The notes: a model not told the origin generated them from the letters alone. Counted from the stretch's first letter, positions 8,506 to 15,920 are shown. The stretch is 40,387 nt of DNA from Chloroflexota bacterium (GCA_016234555.1 JACRBJ010000026.1:1-40387), one strand, 5' to 3'. Numbers and translations: made by a program.

Positions 8506-8533
8506 ATTATATAGATAATTATCTATTTGTCAA
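8506..8533 (-). promoter_or_regulatory. arsR promoter with operator in its spacer
   Basis: On the minus strand TTGACA (8528-8533), a 16-base spacer and TATAAT (8506-8511) form a near-consensus promoter. The perfect 16-bp palindrome ATAGATAATTATCTAT (8511-8526) fills the spacer, a layout typical of direct ArsR repression. A degenerate second copy may lie at 8485-8500. Confidence 0.85.
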
Positions 8534-8536
8534 GGG

Positions 8537-8563
8537 TGGAGTTTAAAGTCTCCAGACTTTTGA
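8537..8563. repeat. 27-bp dispersed repeat, copy A
   Basis: This copy agrees at 24 of 27 positions with 25138-25164. Its centre is a small palindrome, AAAGTC-TCCA-GACTTT. It lies in the leader region of the RlmI-like gene. Confidence 0.6.
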
Positions 8564-8589
8564 TTTTGGGAATACGATACAATCAGTCT

Positions 8590-9579
8590 GTGACCAATTC
8601 CCTTACCTCCCTGCTTGAAAAATCTCTTGCCGCCCGCGAGGCGTTGATCGACCCCGCTCACGAATCCGCCTTCCGCCTCTTCAATGGATTTGTCGAAGGC
8701 TGCCCCGAAATTGTGGTGGATATTTACGCGGCAACCGCTGTCATCCACAACTATGCCGACGAGCCGACACAGGGCACGGCTCTGGTGGAGGAAGTAGTTC
8801 AGTTTTTGAAAACTTCGCTTGGCTGGTTGGGTGCGGGGATAGTCAAAACCCGCAACGGCAAAACTCAGGATGAAAAGCGCGGCACATTTTTATTTGGGAC
8901 AAAAGCGGACCGCAAGGTGAAGGAGCATGAAACCTGGTACGCCGTCAACCTGACCCTCAACCGCGACACCAGCCTGTATCTCGACACGCGGAATCTGCGC
9001 AAGTGGGCAATTGAGAATTTGAGGGGCAAGTCCGTTTTCAACACTTTTGCCTACACGGGAAGTTTTGGAGTTGCCGCGCTGAAAGGCGGAGCCAGTCAGG
9101 TGGTGCAGGTGGATTTGAATCGCGATTTTCTCAATATTGCAAAAGAATCATATACCCTCAACGGTTTCCCGATTCAAAAAGGTGATTTCATTTCACGGGA
9201 TTTCTTTGAGCAGGTCGGTAACATGAAGCGTATGAACCGCATATTTGACTGCGTTTTCATCGACCCGCCATTTTTTTCGACCACTATAAAAGGTAAAGTG
9301 GACCAGATTCACGAGAGCGCGCGACTGATCAACAAAGTCCGTCCCCTGATCAATGACGGGGGATATTTGGTTGCGGTCAACAACGCGCTTTTTGTCAGTG
9401 GTGGGGAATATATGCAGGTGCTTGAATCCCTGTGCAAGGACGGCTATTTGAAAATCCGCGAACTCATTCCCGTGCCGCAGGATTTTACGGGATACAGTCC
9501 AGTTGGCAAATCAGTCACCGACCCCGCGCCGTTCAACCATTCGACCAAGATTGTCGTTTTGGATGTAAAACGAAAATGA
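8590..9579 (+). CDS. RlmI/RlmK-like class I rRNA methyltransferase
   Basis: The 329-residue protein matches the RlmI/K-type SAM methyltransferase fold: motif I NTFAYTGSFGVAALKGGA, motif IV FIDPPFFS, and a preceding LYLDTRNLRKW block. Family members methylate 23S rRNA cytosine or guanine; which base is not clear here. I prefer the GTG at 8590. A TTG at 8527 would translate the promoter and a dispersed repeat (8537-8563). TACAAT at 8578-8583 is only 6 bases before this GTG, so the mRNA is probably leaderless. The stop overlaps the start of the ACT gene (ATGA). Confidence 0.8.
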   Translation: MTNSLTSLLEKSLAAREALIDPAHESAFRLFNGFVEGCPEIVVDIYAATAVIHNYADEPTQGTALVEEVVQFLKTSLGWLGAGIVKTRNGKTQDEKRGTFLFGTKADRKVKEHETWYAVNLTLNRDTSLYLDTRNLRKWAIENLRGKSVFNTFAYTGSFGVAALKGGASQVVQVDLNRDFLNIAKESYTLNGFPIQKGDFISRDFFEQVGNMKRMNRIFDCVFIDPPFFSTTIKGKVDQIHESARLINKVRPLINDGGYLVAVNNALFVSGGEYMQVLESLCKDGYLKIRELIPVPQDFTGYSPVGKSVTDPAPFNHSTKIVVLDVKRK

Positions 9580-9980
9580 TAGGCGAGACGGATTTATCCA
9601 GGCTCATCAAAGGCATGAAGCCGGAACTGAACGAAGGCGAATATGTGTATTGCCTTGCGGACACAAAAGCGCAGGCAGTTGTGCTCGACCCGCTGTGTTA
9701 TTTTCTTGAAAAAGAAGGCGTGACCGTCGTCCTGCCAAGAGAGAAAGCCGACACGTTGAAAATCCCCTATTCGACAATCTGCGCGTGGATCACACTGACA
9801 GTTCACTCCTCATTGGAAGCGGTTGGTTTGACGGCGGCAGTCGCCAAATCCCTGACGGAAGCGAACATCAGTTGCAACGTGGTGGCTGCGTTTTATCATG
9901 ACCATATCTTTGTCCCCGTGAAAGATGCGAAACGCGCTTTGCGTGTCTTGAAGGAATTAACTGGAACCGAAAATGGATAA
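9576..9980 (+). CDS. ACT domain-containing protein
   Basis: The 134-residue protein resembles the small two-ACT proteins with N-terminal ETDLSRLIKGMKPELNEGEYVYC and a C-terminal ACT fold (GLTAAVAKSLTEANISCNVVAAFYHDHIFVPV). ACT domains bind amino acids or similar small ligands; a regulatory role is likely but the ligand is unknown. The ATG at 9576 overlaps the methyltransferase stop (ATGA), which fixes the start and makes the two genes translationally coupled. Its own stop overlaps the next gene by 8 bases. Confidence 0.85.
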   Translation: MIGETDLSRLIKGMKPELNEGEYVYCLADTKAQAVVLDPLCYFLEKEGVTVVLPREKADTLKIPYSTICAWITLTVHSSLEAVGLTAAVAKSLTEANISCNVVAAFYHDHIFVPVKDAKRALRVLKELTGTENG

Positions 9981-10347
9981 CAAACAAATCCTTGAACACT
10001 TTTGGCATACGATGGCGACCAATGATTTCTACGCCGCTTCGCGGCTTTTGCACGATGACTATATTTTGGAATGGCCGCAATCGGGTGAACGTACCCGTGG
10101 CAGGGATAATTTTGCCGCTATCAACACTTTTTATCCCGCCGATGGGAAGTGGACTTTCCACATCAATCACATCGCAGCCGAAGCTGACATAGTGGTGACC
10201 GATGTCAGCGTTTCGGACGGCACTCGCCATGACCGAGCTATCACGTTTTCAACCATCCGCGATGGAAAAATCTGGAAGCAGGTCGAGTTCTGGCCTGGAC
10301 CTTTTGAGGCTCCCGCATGGCGCGCGCAATGGGTGGAAAAAATTTAG
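9973..10347 (+). CDS. NTF2-like/SnoaL-like protein
   Basis: The 124-residue protein has the short-chain NTF2-like layout: N-terminal helices (ILEHFWHTMATNDFYAASRLLHDDYILEWP), G-R-D-N-F and a beta-sheet ending in KIWKQVEFWP. Such cone-shaped folds serve as isomerases, hydrolases or ligand-binding proteins, and no catalytic set could be assigned. It is the third gene of the operon beginning at 8590 (8-base overlap with the ACT gene). It ends one base from the convergent lysA stop. Confidence 0.8.
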   Translation: MDNKQILEHFWHTMATNDFYAASRLLHDDYILEWPQSGERTRGRDNFAAINTFYPADGKWTFHINHIAAEADIVVTDVSVSDGTRHDRAITFSTIRDGKIWKQVEFWPGPFEAPAWRAQWVEKI

Positions 10348-11661
10348 CTACAACCCCAGATCACGTCGCAGTAAATCTTCGATGGTCTCCCGCCGCTGGA
10401 TAAGCTGCGCCTGACCTTCTTCCAGCAACAAAACGGCAGGTTTGCGCGAACCGTTGTAGTTGGATGACATGCTAAGCTGATACGCGCCGGAAGCGGGGAC
10501 GGCGATTAAATCTCCAACCTCGAGTTTGGGCATCGGCAAATCCTCGATGACCACGTCTCCAGACTCACAGTACGGTCCTGCGATTGAGACTTTCTCAACA
10601 TTTTCTCCGTCTGGGTTTGACACCGCCAGACAGGAATATCTTGCCCTGTACATCGCATGGCGCGGATTGTCGGTCATGCCACCGTCGGTGAGAATCCAGA
10701 CCTTTTCGCCGCGATGTTTGATCGCTCCCACGCGATAGACTGCCACGCCTGCACGCGCCACCAGACTGCGCCCCGGCTCCAAATGTAAATGGGGCATTGA
10801 TAACCTGCGTGCCTGAGTGCCACCGATGATGCTTTCTGCGATCACGCGCACATAATCGTCTGCATTGGGTTGGGGAAGTTCATCCTCGTGATATGCCACG
10901 CCCCAGCCGCCGCCGGGGCTGAAGTGCCAGCCGTCCGCGAGACCCATTTCCGCCGCAAGGTCAAGCCCCAGTTCGATTGCTACCTTAAGCGGACCGGCGT
11001 CGCGGAAGTTCGATCCCTGATGGAAGTGAATTCCGTTGAGAGGTAATCCCTTCGCTTTGCAAAACTGTGCCGCTTCCATGATCTCTGCGCTGGTCATGCC
11101 GAACTTGCTGTCGTGTTGACCAGTCTGCGTGTGTGCGTGATGGGTTTGGACAGATACGCCGGGTAGCAGACGAAGCCAGAGGTTGGGTAAGTGGTAATTA
11201 GGAATTGGAAATTGGTTTGCAATGCGTTCGAGCTCAGTCAAGTTATCAGCTACGATTGTGCCAGCGTGTTTGACGGCGGCGGCTAGGTCCGCGCTGGACT
11301 TATTGACGCCATGCACGAGGATGTGCTCGCGGGGAACGCCGCCCGCAACCGCCATGGCGATCTCGCCTTCGCCGGTACAATCCACGTACAGGCCGTGAGT
11401 TTGAGTCCACTGGGCAACGGCGCGATTCAAAAACGCCTTTCCCGCATACGTGATGAAGGCAGGAGAGGGGTAGCGTGTAGTCAACGAGGATTTGTATTCC
11501 GTGGCGGCGATATCCATCGTGGCTCGGTCGTAAAGATAGAGCGGCGTACTGAATTCCTCCGCCAGCGCAGACAGGTCATGGCCGGCGATGGTCAGCAAAT
11601 TATTTTCGGTCTTTGTGGTGATGGGGAAGAGCGGAAGGCGGTTCACAGGAGTTCTTTTCAA
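10348..11661 (-). CDS. lysA: Diaminopimelate decarboxylase
   Basis: The 437-residue PLP enzyme makes L-lysine from meso-diaminopimelate. Visible features are the PLP lysine in TYAGKAF (K75), HFHQGSN, the phosphate-binding GGGWGV, EPGRSLVA, the substrate motif PYCESGDV near the C-terminus and GAYQLSMSSNYNG. The start is uncertain. The TTG at 11661 sits in the T-tract of a hairpin (11668-11688) and has no Shine-Dalgarno sequence; a GTG at 11646 is an alternative that removes only five residues. Decarboxynorspermidine-type relatives are less likely given the CESGD motif. Confidence 0.9.
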   Translation of the reverse strand: MKRTPVNRLPLFPITTKTENNLLTIAGHDLSALAEEFSTPLYLYDRATMDIAATEYKSSLTTRYPSPAFITYAGKAFLNRAVAQWTQTHGLYVDCTGEGEIAMAVAGGVPREHILVHGVNKSSADLAAAVKHAGTIVADNLTELERIANQFPIPNYHLPNLWLRLLPGVSVQTHHAHTQTGQHDSKFGMTSAEIMEAAQFCKAKGLPLNGIHFHQGSNFRDAGPLKVAIELGLDLAAEMGLADGWHFSPGGGWGVAYHEDELPQPNADDYVRVIAESIIGGTQARRLSMPHLHLEPGRSLVARAGVAVYRVGAIKHRGEKVWILTDGGMTDNPRHAMYRARYSCLAVSNPDGENVEKVSIAGPYCESGDVVIEDLPMPKLEVGDLIAVPASGAYQLSMSSNYNGSRKPAVLLLEEGQAQLIQRRETIEDLLRRDLGL

Positions 11662-11688
11662 AAAATAAGTCGGGATGAGGTCCCGACT
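11661..11688 (-). terminator. Hairpin after the FtsB-like gene, abutting lysA
   Basis: On the minus strand AGTCGGGA-CCTCA-TCCCGACT is followed by TATTTTTT, a good intrinsic terminator. It ends exactly where the lysA reading frame opens, so it may act as an attenuator or be read through. Confidence 0.7.
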
Positions 11689-11694
11689 TTCTTG

Positions 11695-12072
11695 CTATTC
11701 GTCGAAGAACAATCCCCACCAGACTTCCCAATTCTGCATGGGAGTTGGCGTGGGTTGTACGGTTGGAGCAATGACAGGCTGGCTGCCGGGCTGGACGAGC
11801 GGCACAACGGGCTGGTCGCCCTCCAAAACATAATGACCTTCGGTGCGCGCCCATTCCTCCACAGCCGCCGTGGAGCTTGCATAAGCGACTTGGGTTTGCA
11901 GCGCCATTTCGGTTTGTGCCGCCTGCGTTGCCACCATGCGGACCTGGTCACGCTGGTCGTTCAGGCGGTTCAACTCCTCGAGGCGGGAGTTGAATTCGAT
12001 GACCAGCAGGATCAAAATGAAGATCCCAGCAAAGACGGCGACGCGTCGAAAGTTGATTTGCAAATGTGGCAT
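11695..12072 (-). CDS. FtsB/DivIC-like septum formation initiator protein
   Basis: The 125-residue bitopic protein has one N-terminal membrane helix (about 11-25), a coiled-coil-like charged stretch (RLEELNRLNDQRDQVR) and a Pro-rich C-terminal tail. This is the layout of FtsB/DivIC division proteins, which bridge other divisome members outside the membrane. Sequence similarity in this family is weak, so the call rests on layout. TAAGAT (12079-12084) lies 6 bases before the ATG with TTGCGC 17 bases further up, so the mRNA should be leaderless. Confidence 0.7.
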   Translation of the reverse strand: MPHLQINFRRVAVFAGIFILILLVIEFNSRLEELNRLNDQRDQVRMVATQAAQTEMALQTQVAYASSTAAVEEWARTEGHYVLEGDQPVVPLVQPGSQPVIAPTVQPTPTPMQNWEVWWGLFFDE

Positions 12073-12078
12073 GGCATT

Positions 12079-12107
12079 ATCTTAATCGCTTTTTTGCATC
12101 CGCGCAA
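12079..12107 (-). promoter_or_regulatory. Leaderless promoter of the FtsB-like gene
   Basis: On the minus strand TTGCGC (12102-12107), a 17-base spacer and TAAGAT (12079-12084) are followed by 6 bases and the ATG at 12072. The predicted start of transcription falls on the start codon. Confidence 0.65.
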
Positions 12108-12200
12108 AGGGTTTGCGTGTCAAAATCATGGTTTTGTGTTGTAACCTTTTGCGGATAATTACATCCAATTGGCAAAACAAAAAACAGGAGCATTTCAAAA

Positions 12201-12599
12201 ATGGAAATGGTAATTGATTTTCCCGGCGGTTCCCGCGTGGACGCCCATTTTGGACCACATACTGTCATGACCGACCAACCCCCGGTTGCCAGCGCCCCAA
12301 CACCTTTCGCGGTCTTTCTCTCATCCATCGGAACCTGCGCCGGGATTTATGTCCTCGGCTTTTGCAAACAGCGCGGACTTCCCACCGACGGCATCCGCAT
12401 CGTCCAACGGATGCATAGCAGCCCGATGAGCGGCATGGTCGAAAAGATCGACCTCGAAATCCAGGTCCCCGATAGCTTCCCCGAAAAATACCGCCCTTCG
12501 CTGATTCACACCGCCCAGCTTTGCGCGGTCAAGAAGCACCTTGAAAACCCGCCCAAGTTCGACGTCACGACCAAAGTTGTCGAACCAGAAAAACCCTAA
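12201..12599 (+). CDS. OsmC family protein
   Basis: The 132-residue protein has the two OsmC/Ohr cysteines: C46 in SSIGTCAGIYV and C108 in AQLCAVKKHLENPP. In Ohr and OsmC these reduce organic hydroperoxides. This protein belongs to the shorter YhfA-like branch, whose substrates are often unknown. An AGGAG ribosome site lies about 11 bases before the ATG. The stop codon lies inside a strong hairpin. It is transcribed divergently from the FtsB-like gene. Confidence 0.85.
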   Translation: MEMVIDFPGGSRVDAHFGPHTVMTDQPPVASAPTPFAVFLSSIGTCAGIYVLGFCKQRGLPTDGIRIVQRMHSSPMSGMVEKIDLEIQVPDSFPEKYRPSLIHTAQLCAVKKHLENPPKFDVTTKVVEPEKP

Positions 12600-12621
12600 A
12601 GGTTTCCGAAACCTTTAGGGT
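12593..12621 (+). terminator. 13-bp hairpin at the osmC stop, dispersed-repeat family
   Basis: A perfect 13-bp stem (ACCCTAAAGGTTT with 12609-12621) and a CCG loop overlap the osmC TAA. There is no T-run. Nearly the same arms recur at 37577-37624, so this is a repeated structure that may serve as a terminator. Confidence 0.6.
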
Positions 12622-12674
12622 CTCCAGTCAATCGTGTATACTAACCCCATACACTTTTGGACTGGACACAATCA

Positions 12675-13289
12675 ATGGTCGAATCGACAAACCAACCTGA
12701 TATTTCCATCGAAGCCCTGCGCAACGGTGACCGCGCCGAGTTCGCCCGACTCGTGGACGCGTACTCCGCTCCCATCTACCACCTCGGCTTGCGGATGCTC
12801 GGCAACGAACAGGACGCGGAGGACGTATTGCAAAACACCTTCCTCAGCGCGCTGACGCATCTCTCCGGTTTCGAGGGACGTTCCAGCATCCTGACCTGGC
12901 TCTACCGCATCGCCGTCAACGAATCGCTGATGACCATGCGGCGTGGCAAACCCGAAGTCAACATCGATGACGCCGACACCAGTGACGACGACACCGACGA
13001 CCTTGCCCAGTCCCAATTTGTGGATTGGGGTTCCCTGCCCGAGGACATGCTTCTTTCCTCCGAGGGCAAACAGGCGCTCGACCGCGCCATTCAAAACCTG
13101 CCCGAAAACCTGCGCATGGTTTTCCTGTTGCGAGATGTTCAGGAACTCTCCATCAAGGAGACCGCCGAAGCGCTTGGGCTGACCGAATCAAACGTCAAGA
13201 TCCGCCTTCTCAGGGCGCGCCTGTCCCTGCGGGAGCAATTATCGGTTTATTACGGCGAGCGGATGCTTCAGGAGAAAACGAATGACTGA
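12675..13289 (+). CDS. ECF-type RNA polymerase sigma factor
   Basis: The 204-residue sigma-70 family protein has region 2 (FARLVDAYSAPIYHLGLRMLGNEQDAEDVLQNTFL) and region 4 (LRMVFLLRDVQELSIKETAEALGLTESNVKIRLLRARLSLRE), joined by an acidic linker (DDADTSDDDTDD), and no region 3. I use the ATG at 12675; a TTG six codons upstream is possible. TATACT at 12637-12642 is a likely -10. The stop overlaps the next gene by 8 bases, and that gene encodes its probable anti-sigma factor. Confidence 0.9.
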   Translation: MVESTNQPDISIEALRNGDRAEFARLVDAYSAPIYHLGLRMLGNEQDAEDVLQNTFLSALTHLSGFEGRSSILTWLYRIAVNESLMTMRRGKPEVNIDDADTSDDDTDDLAQSQFVDWGSLPEDMLLSSEGKQALDRAIQNLPENLRMVFLLRDVQELSIKETAEALGLTESNVKIRLLRARLSLREQLSVYYGERMLQEKTND

Positions 13290-13557
13290 ACATATTCACA
13301 CCCATTCAGATTGCAAGTCGCTGCTTGGTACGCTGTCCGATTATGTGGATGGCGAGCTGGAAGCGGAGCTGTGCCGCGAGATCGAAAAGCATATTGCAGA
13401 ATGTGAGAACTGCCGCATCGTGGTGGATACGACCCGCCGCACGATAGATTTGGTCCACGCCTCGAACCCTGCTGACAGTGGTTTGCCAGACGAGGTGCGG
13501 AGTCGCCTCTTCAAGCGTCTCGACCTGACCGAGTACTTGAAGCCACAGGCAAAATGA
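13282..13557 (+). CDS. Soluble zinc-finger anti-sigma factor (ZAS type)
   Basis: The 91-residue protein has an N-terminal zf-HC2/ZAS motif H-x3-C-x2-C (KHIAECENC, about residues 32-40) with an additional upstream Cys in ELCREIEKH, and no membrane helix. Soluble ZAS anti-sigma factors such as RsrA bind zinc and release their sigma factor on thiol oxidation. Whether this one is redox-sensitive cannot be decided from sequence. It overlaps the sigma gene by 8 bases, so the two are translationally coupled. Confidence 0.85.
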   Translation: MTEHIHTHSDCKSLLGTLSDYVDGELEAELCREIEKHIAECENCRIVVDTTRRTIDLVHASNPADSGLPDEVRSRLFKRLDLTEYLKPQAK

Positions 13558-13561
13558 ATCC

Positions 13562-13596
13562 CAGCCCTGACATTTGTTGTCGGGGCTGATTTTTTT
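13562..13596 (+). terminator. Intrinsic terminator of the sigma/anti-sigma operon
   Basis: A 10-bp stem (CAGCCCTGAC/GTCGGGGCTG, one G-T pair) with a 7-base loop is followed by a run of seven T. Confidence 0.9.
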
Positions 13597-13632
13597 ATGC
13601 CACTATTCCAACTGTGGTATAACACCCCCTCG

Positions 13633-14547
13633 ATGACATCACAAAAACAACTTCTGGGACATCTCGCCGCAATCTTCACCATTTTAGTTTGGGGTGTGAC
13701 TTTCATATCCACCAAGGTTCTGTTGGTTTCTTTTTCCCCAATTGAAATCATGTTCTACCGCCTGATATTGGCGCTCCTCGCGCTGACAATTGTCAGTCCG
13801 CCGCGCTTGTCTTTGCCCCGGTTGGACCTGTCTGCGCTGCGGGGTGAATGGAAAGCCATGGCGGCAGGTTTATGCGGCGTGACCTTGTTCTTCCTGCTCC
13901 AGAACATCGCGCTTTCGTATACACTGGCTGCAAACGTCAGCGTTTTGCTCTCGGTTATTCCGCTGTTCACCGCGCTGGTCAGCCGTGTCGTCTTGAATGA
14001 AAAACTGAAGGCTGGTTTCTTTTTTGGTTTCACCGTGGCAATAGTGGGCATCATCCTGATCGCTTTCAATGGCAGCTTCATCCTCAAACTCAATCCGCTG
14101 GGCGACTTGCTCACAATTCTGGCAGCTTTGGTATGGGTGTTTTACAGTATTCTGATCAAGGGAATGAGCGCGCAGGAAGGTGAAGTGCTTGCTGTCACTC
14201 GCAAGGTGTTTTTCTACGGACTTTTGTTCGTGCTGCCAGCCCTGCCCTTGTTTGGCTTCCGTTTTGGCTTGGAGCGGTTGACCACCCTGCCGAATATTTT
14301 GAATCTGCTCTTCCTGGGAGTGGGGGGATCGGCGCTTTGTTTTTTTACCTGGAATTTTGCCGTTCATCAGTTGGGGCCGGTAAAGACCAGCGTGTATCTA
14401 TACCTGGTGCCGATGGTGACGATTGTCGCATCCGCGCTGGTTTTGCACGAGCGCATTACGCTGTTGGCTGGGATTGGCATCGCATTGATCTTGAGCGGGA
14501 TGGCGCTTTCCGAGTGGGGGAATGCTTTCAGTAAAAACAGACAATAG
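13633..14547 (+). CDS. EamA/DMT-family transporter
   Basis: The 304-residue protein has ten hydrophobic segments in two EamA repeats (first about 10-140, second about 150-290), as in the drug/metabolite transporter superfamily. Substrates in this family are diverse and cannot be assigned. I start at the ATG at 13633; an upstream in-frame ATG at 13597 falls in the preceding terminator region and would translate the promoter. TATAAC (13618-13623) lies 9 bases before the ATG, so the leader is at most a few bases. Confidence 0.88.
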   Translation: MTSQKQLLGHLAAIFTILVWGVTFISTKVLLVSFSPIEIMFYRLILALLALTIVSPPRLSLPRLDLSALRGEWKAMAAGLCGVTLFFLLQNIALSYTLAANVSVLLSVIPLFTALVSRVVLNEKLKAGFFFGFTVAIVGIILIAFNGSFILKLNPLGDLLTILAALVWVFYSILIKGMSAQEGEVLAVTRKVFFYGLLFVLPALPLFGFRFGLERLTTLPNILNLLFLGVGGSALCFFTWNFAVHQLGPVKTSVYLYLVPMVTIVASALVLHERITLLAGIGIALILSGMALSEWGNAFSKNRQ

Positions 14548-14606
14548 GTTGTATCTTTTTCCATTTGCCCGCATCCAATCTCCATACGTCAATTTAGGAG
14601 CGTTAA

Positions 14607-15272
14607 ATGGAAAAACTTCTCAACGAACAGGTCATCGATCAAGTCAAACAGGTATTTGCCCAGATGAAGGAGCCGGTGCAACTGCTCTTTTTCGGTTCGC
14701 GTGAAAACTGCGATTATTGCGCCGAAGCCCGTCAACTGCTCGAAGAACTCGCGGCAGTGGAGGAAAAAATTGGTGTCACCGTCTATGACCTGCAGGACAA
14801 TGCCGATGTGGCTGCCCAGTTCAACGTGGACAAAGCCCCCGCCATCGTCGTTGCCGCCAAGGATGGCGACCAGATCGTCAACTACGGAGTTCAATATGCG
14901 GGTATCCCCTCCGGGCATGAGTTCGGAGTCCTCATCAACGACATCCTGCTCGTCTCCGGGCGTGACTCGGGTCTCAGCAAAGCCGTGCGCGACTTCCTGA
15001 AACATCTCGAAAAGCCGCTGCATTTGCAGGTCTTTGTCACCCCTACTTGACCTCACTGCCCGCGAGCCGTGTTGCTCGCTCATCAGATTGCCATGGAAAA
15101 CCCCGCCATGATCCGCGCGGAAGGCGTCGAAGCCACCGAATTCCCCGATCTGGCTGACCAGTTCAACGTGCGCGGCGTCCCGCATACCGTCATCAACTCC
15201 GGCGGTGGGATGGTTATGGGCGCAGTTCCCGAACCGAACCTGATCGCCGAAATCAAACGGGCATTGAATTAA
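14607..15272 (+). CDS. Selenocysteine-containing glutaredoxin-like (PDO-type) thiol oxidoreductase
   Basis: If the in-frame TGA at 15048-15050 is read as selenocysteine, this encodes 221 residues with two thioredoxin-fold modules. The first has C35-D-Y-C38; the second has U148-P-H-C151, followed by GVPHTVIN with the cis-proline. Archaeal and bacterial protein disulfide oxidoreductases of this type have C-P-Y/H-C at the same place, after the same FVTPT strand. The frame continues for 74 sense codons with full domain similarity. A GC hairpin at 15062-15079 fits a bacterial SECIS. TAGGAG precedes the ATG, and the tlpA-like gene starts 4 bases after the stop. The alternative is a single Cys-to-stop mutation (pseudogene). 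Standard calling would split it at 15050/15069. Confidence 0.8.
15048..15079 (+). promoter_or_regulatory. Candidate bacterial SECIS hairpin after UGA
   Basis: TGA at 15048-15050 is followed 11 bases later by a perfect 6-bp stem GCGAGC/GCTCGC (15062-15067 with 15074-15079) with loop CGTGTT. The loop begins 17 bases after the TGA and has G at its second position. This agrees with the described bacterial rule of a stem-loop close downstream with G among the first two loop bases. Confidence 0.65.
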
Positions 15273-15276
15273 AACA

Positions 15277-15879
15277 ATGACAAGGAAAATCAACCATCGT
15301 AAAAAGAATAACGTCGCCCCGGTCTTCATGGGCGGTGGTCTCCTCCTGTTGGTGGTTCTTCTGCTTGTGAGTTTTGGAAAAAAGGATGAGACCAGGCCGC
15401 AAACTGTTTCAGTTGAATCACCCGATACTCAATCCTCCTATTCGGTCACGCCAAGCAAGGTGAATTATCCCGCGCCCGAACTTGCGTTGGAAAATGTAGA
15501 CGGCGGGATCGAATCGCTGGAAGACTATCGCGACAAGGTGGTGCTGGTCAACAACTGGGCCACCTGGTGCCCGCCCTGCAAGGCGGAAATCCCCACGCTG
15601 GAGGAATATTACAAGGCACATAGCGCGGAGGGATTTGTCATCATCGGCGTTGAAGCGGGCGAGCCGCAACCCGAAGTGTCGAACTTTGTCAAAGGGGCGG
15701 GGATTACCTACCCGATTTGGATCGACCTCAAGAATGCTTCACTGCGGGCGTTTGGGACTGGCGGTCTGCCCAACTCTTTTGTGATCGACCGCGAAGGGAT
15801 GGTGCGCCTCGCCTGGGTCGGAGAGATCAACCGCGCCATGCTCGAAAAATACGTCACCCCGATCATTGCTGAAAACTAA
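15277..15879 (+). CDS. Membrane-anchored TlpA/ResA-like thioredoxin
   Basis: The 200-residue protein has a basic N-terminus, one membrane helix (about 16-33) and an extracytoplasmic AhpC/TSA-thioredoxin domain with W-C98-P-P-C101 and the cis-proline in GGLPNSFVID. TlpA/ResA proteins reduce disulfides outside the membrane, for example in cytochrome c maturation. No cytochrome biogenesis gene is nearby. It lies 4 bases after the selenoprotein stop, so it is in the same operon and may receive electrons from or complement that protein. Confidence 0.9.
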   Translation: MTRKINHRKKNNVAPVFMGGGLLLLVVLLLVSFGKKDETRPQTVSVESPDTQSSYSVTPSKVNYPAPELALENVDGGIESLEDYRDKVVLVNNWATWCPPCKAEIPTLEEYYKAHSAEGFVIIGVEAGEPQPEVSNFVKGAGITYPIWIDLKNASLRAFGTGGLPNSFVIDREGMVRLAWVGEINRAMLEKYVTPIIAEN

Positions 15880-15880
15880 C

Positions 15881-15920
15881 AGGTGACAGTCACTTTTGGG
15901 AAGTGACTGTCACCTTATTT
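15881..15920. terminator. Bidirectional terminator between tlpA-like gene and trmO
   Basis: A perfect 15-bp stem (15881-15895 with 15901-15915, AGGTGACAGTCACTT) has a TTGGG loop and a T-run on the plus strand. It serves both convergent genes and overlaps the trmO stop. Confidence 0.9.

Noticed and set aside
14607..15050. Separate short thioredoxin-like gene ending at TGA, and another at 15069-15272
   Set aside because: They are in one frame, the TGA replaces an active-site cysteine and the fold continues, so they are treated as one selenoprotein gene.
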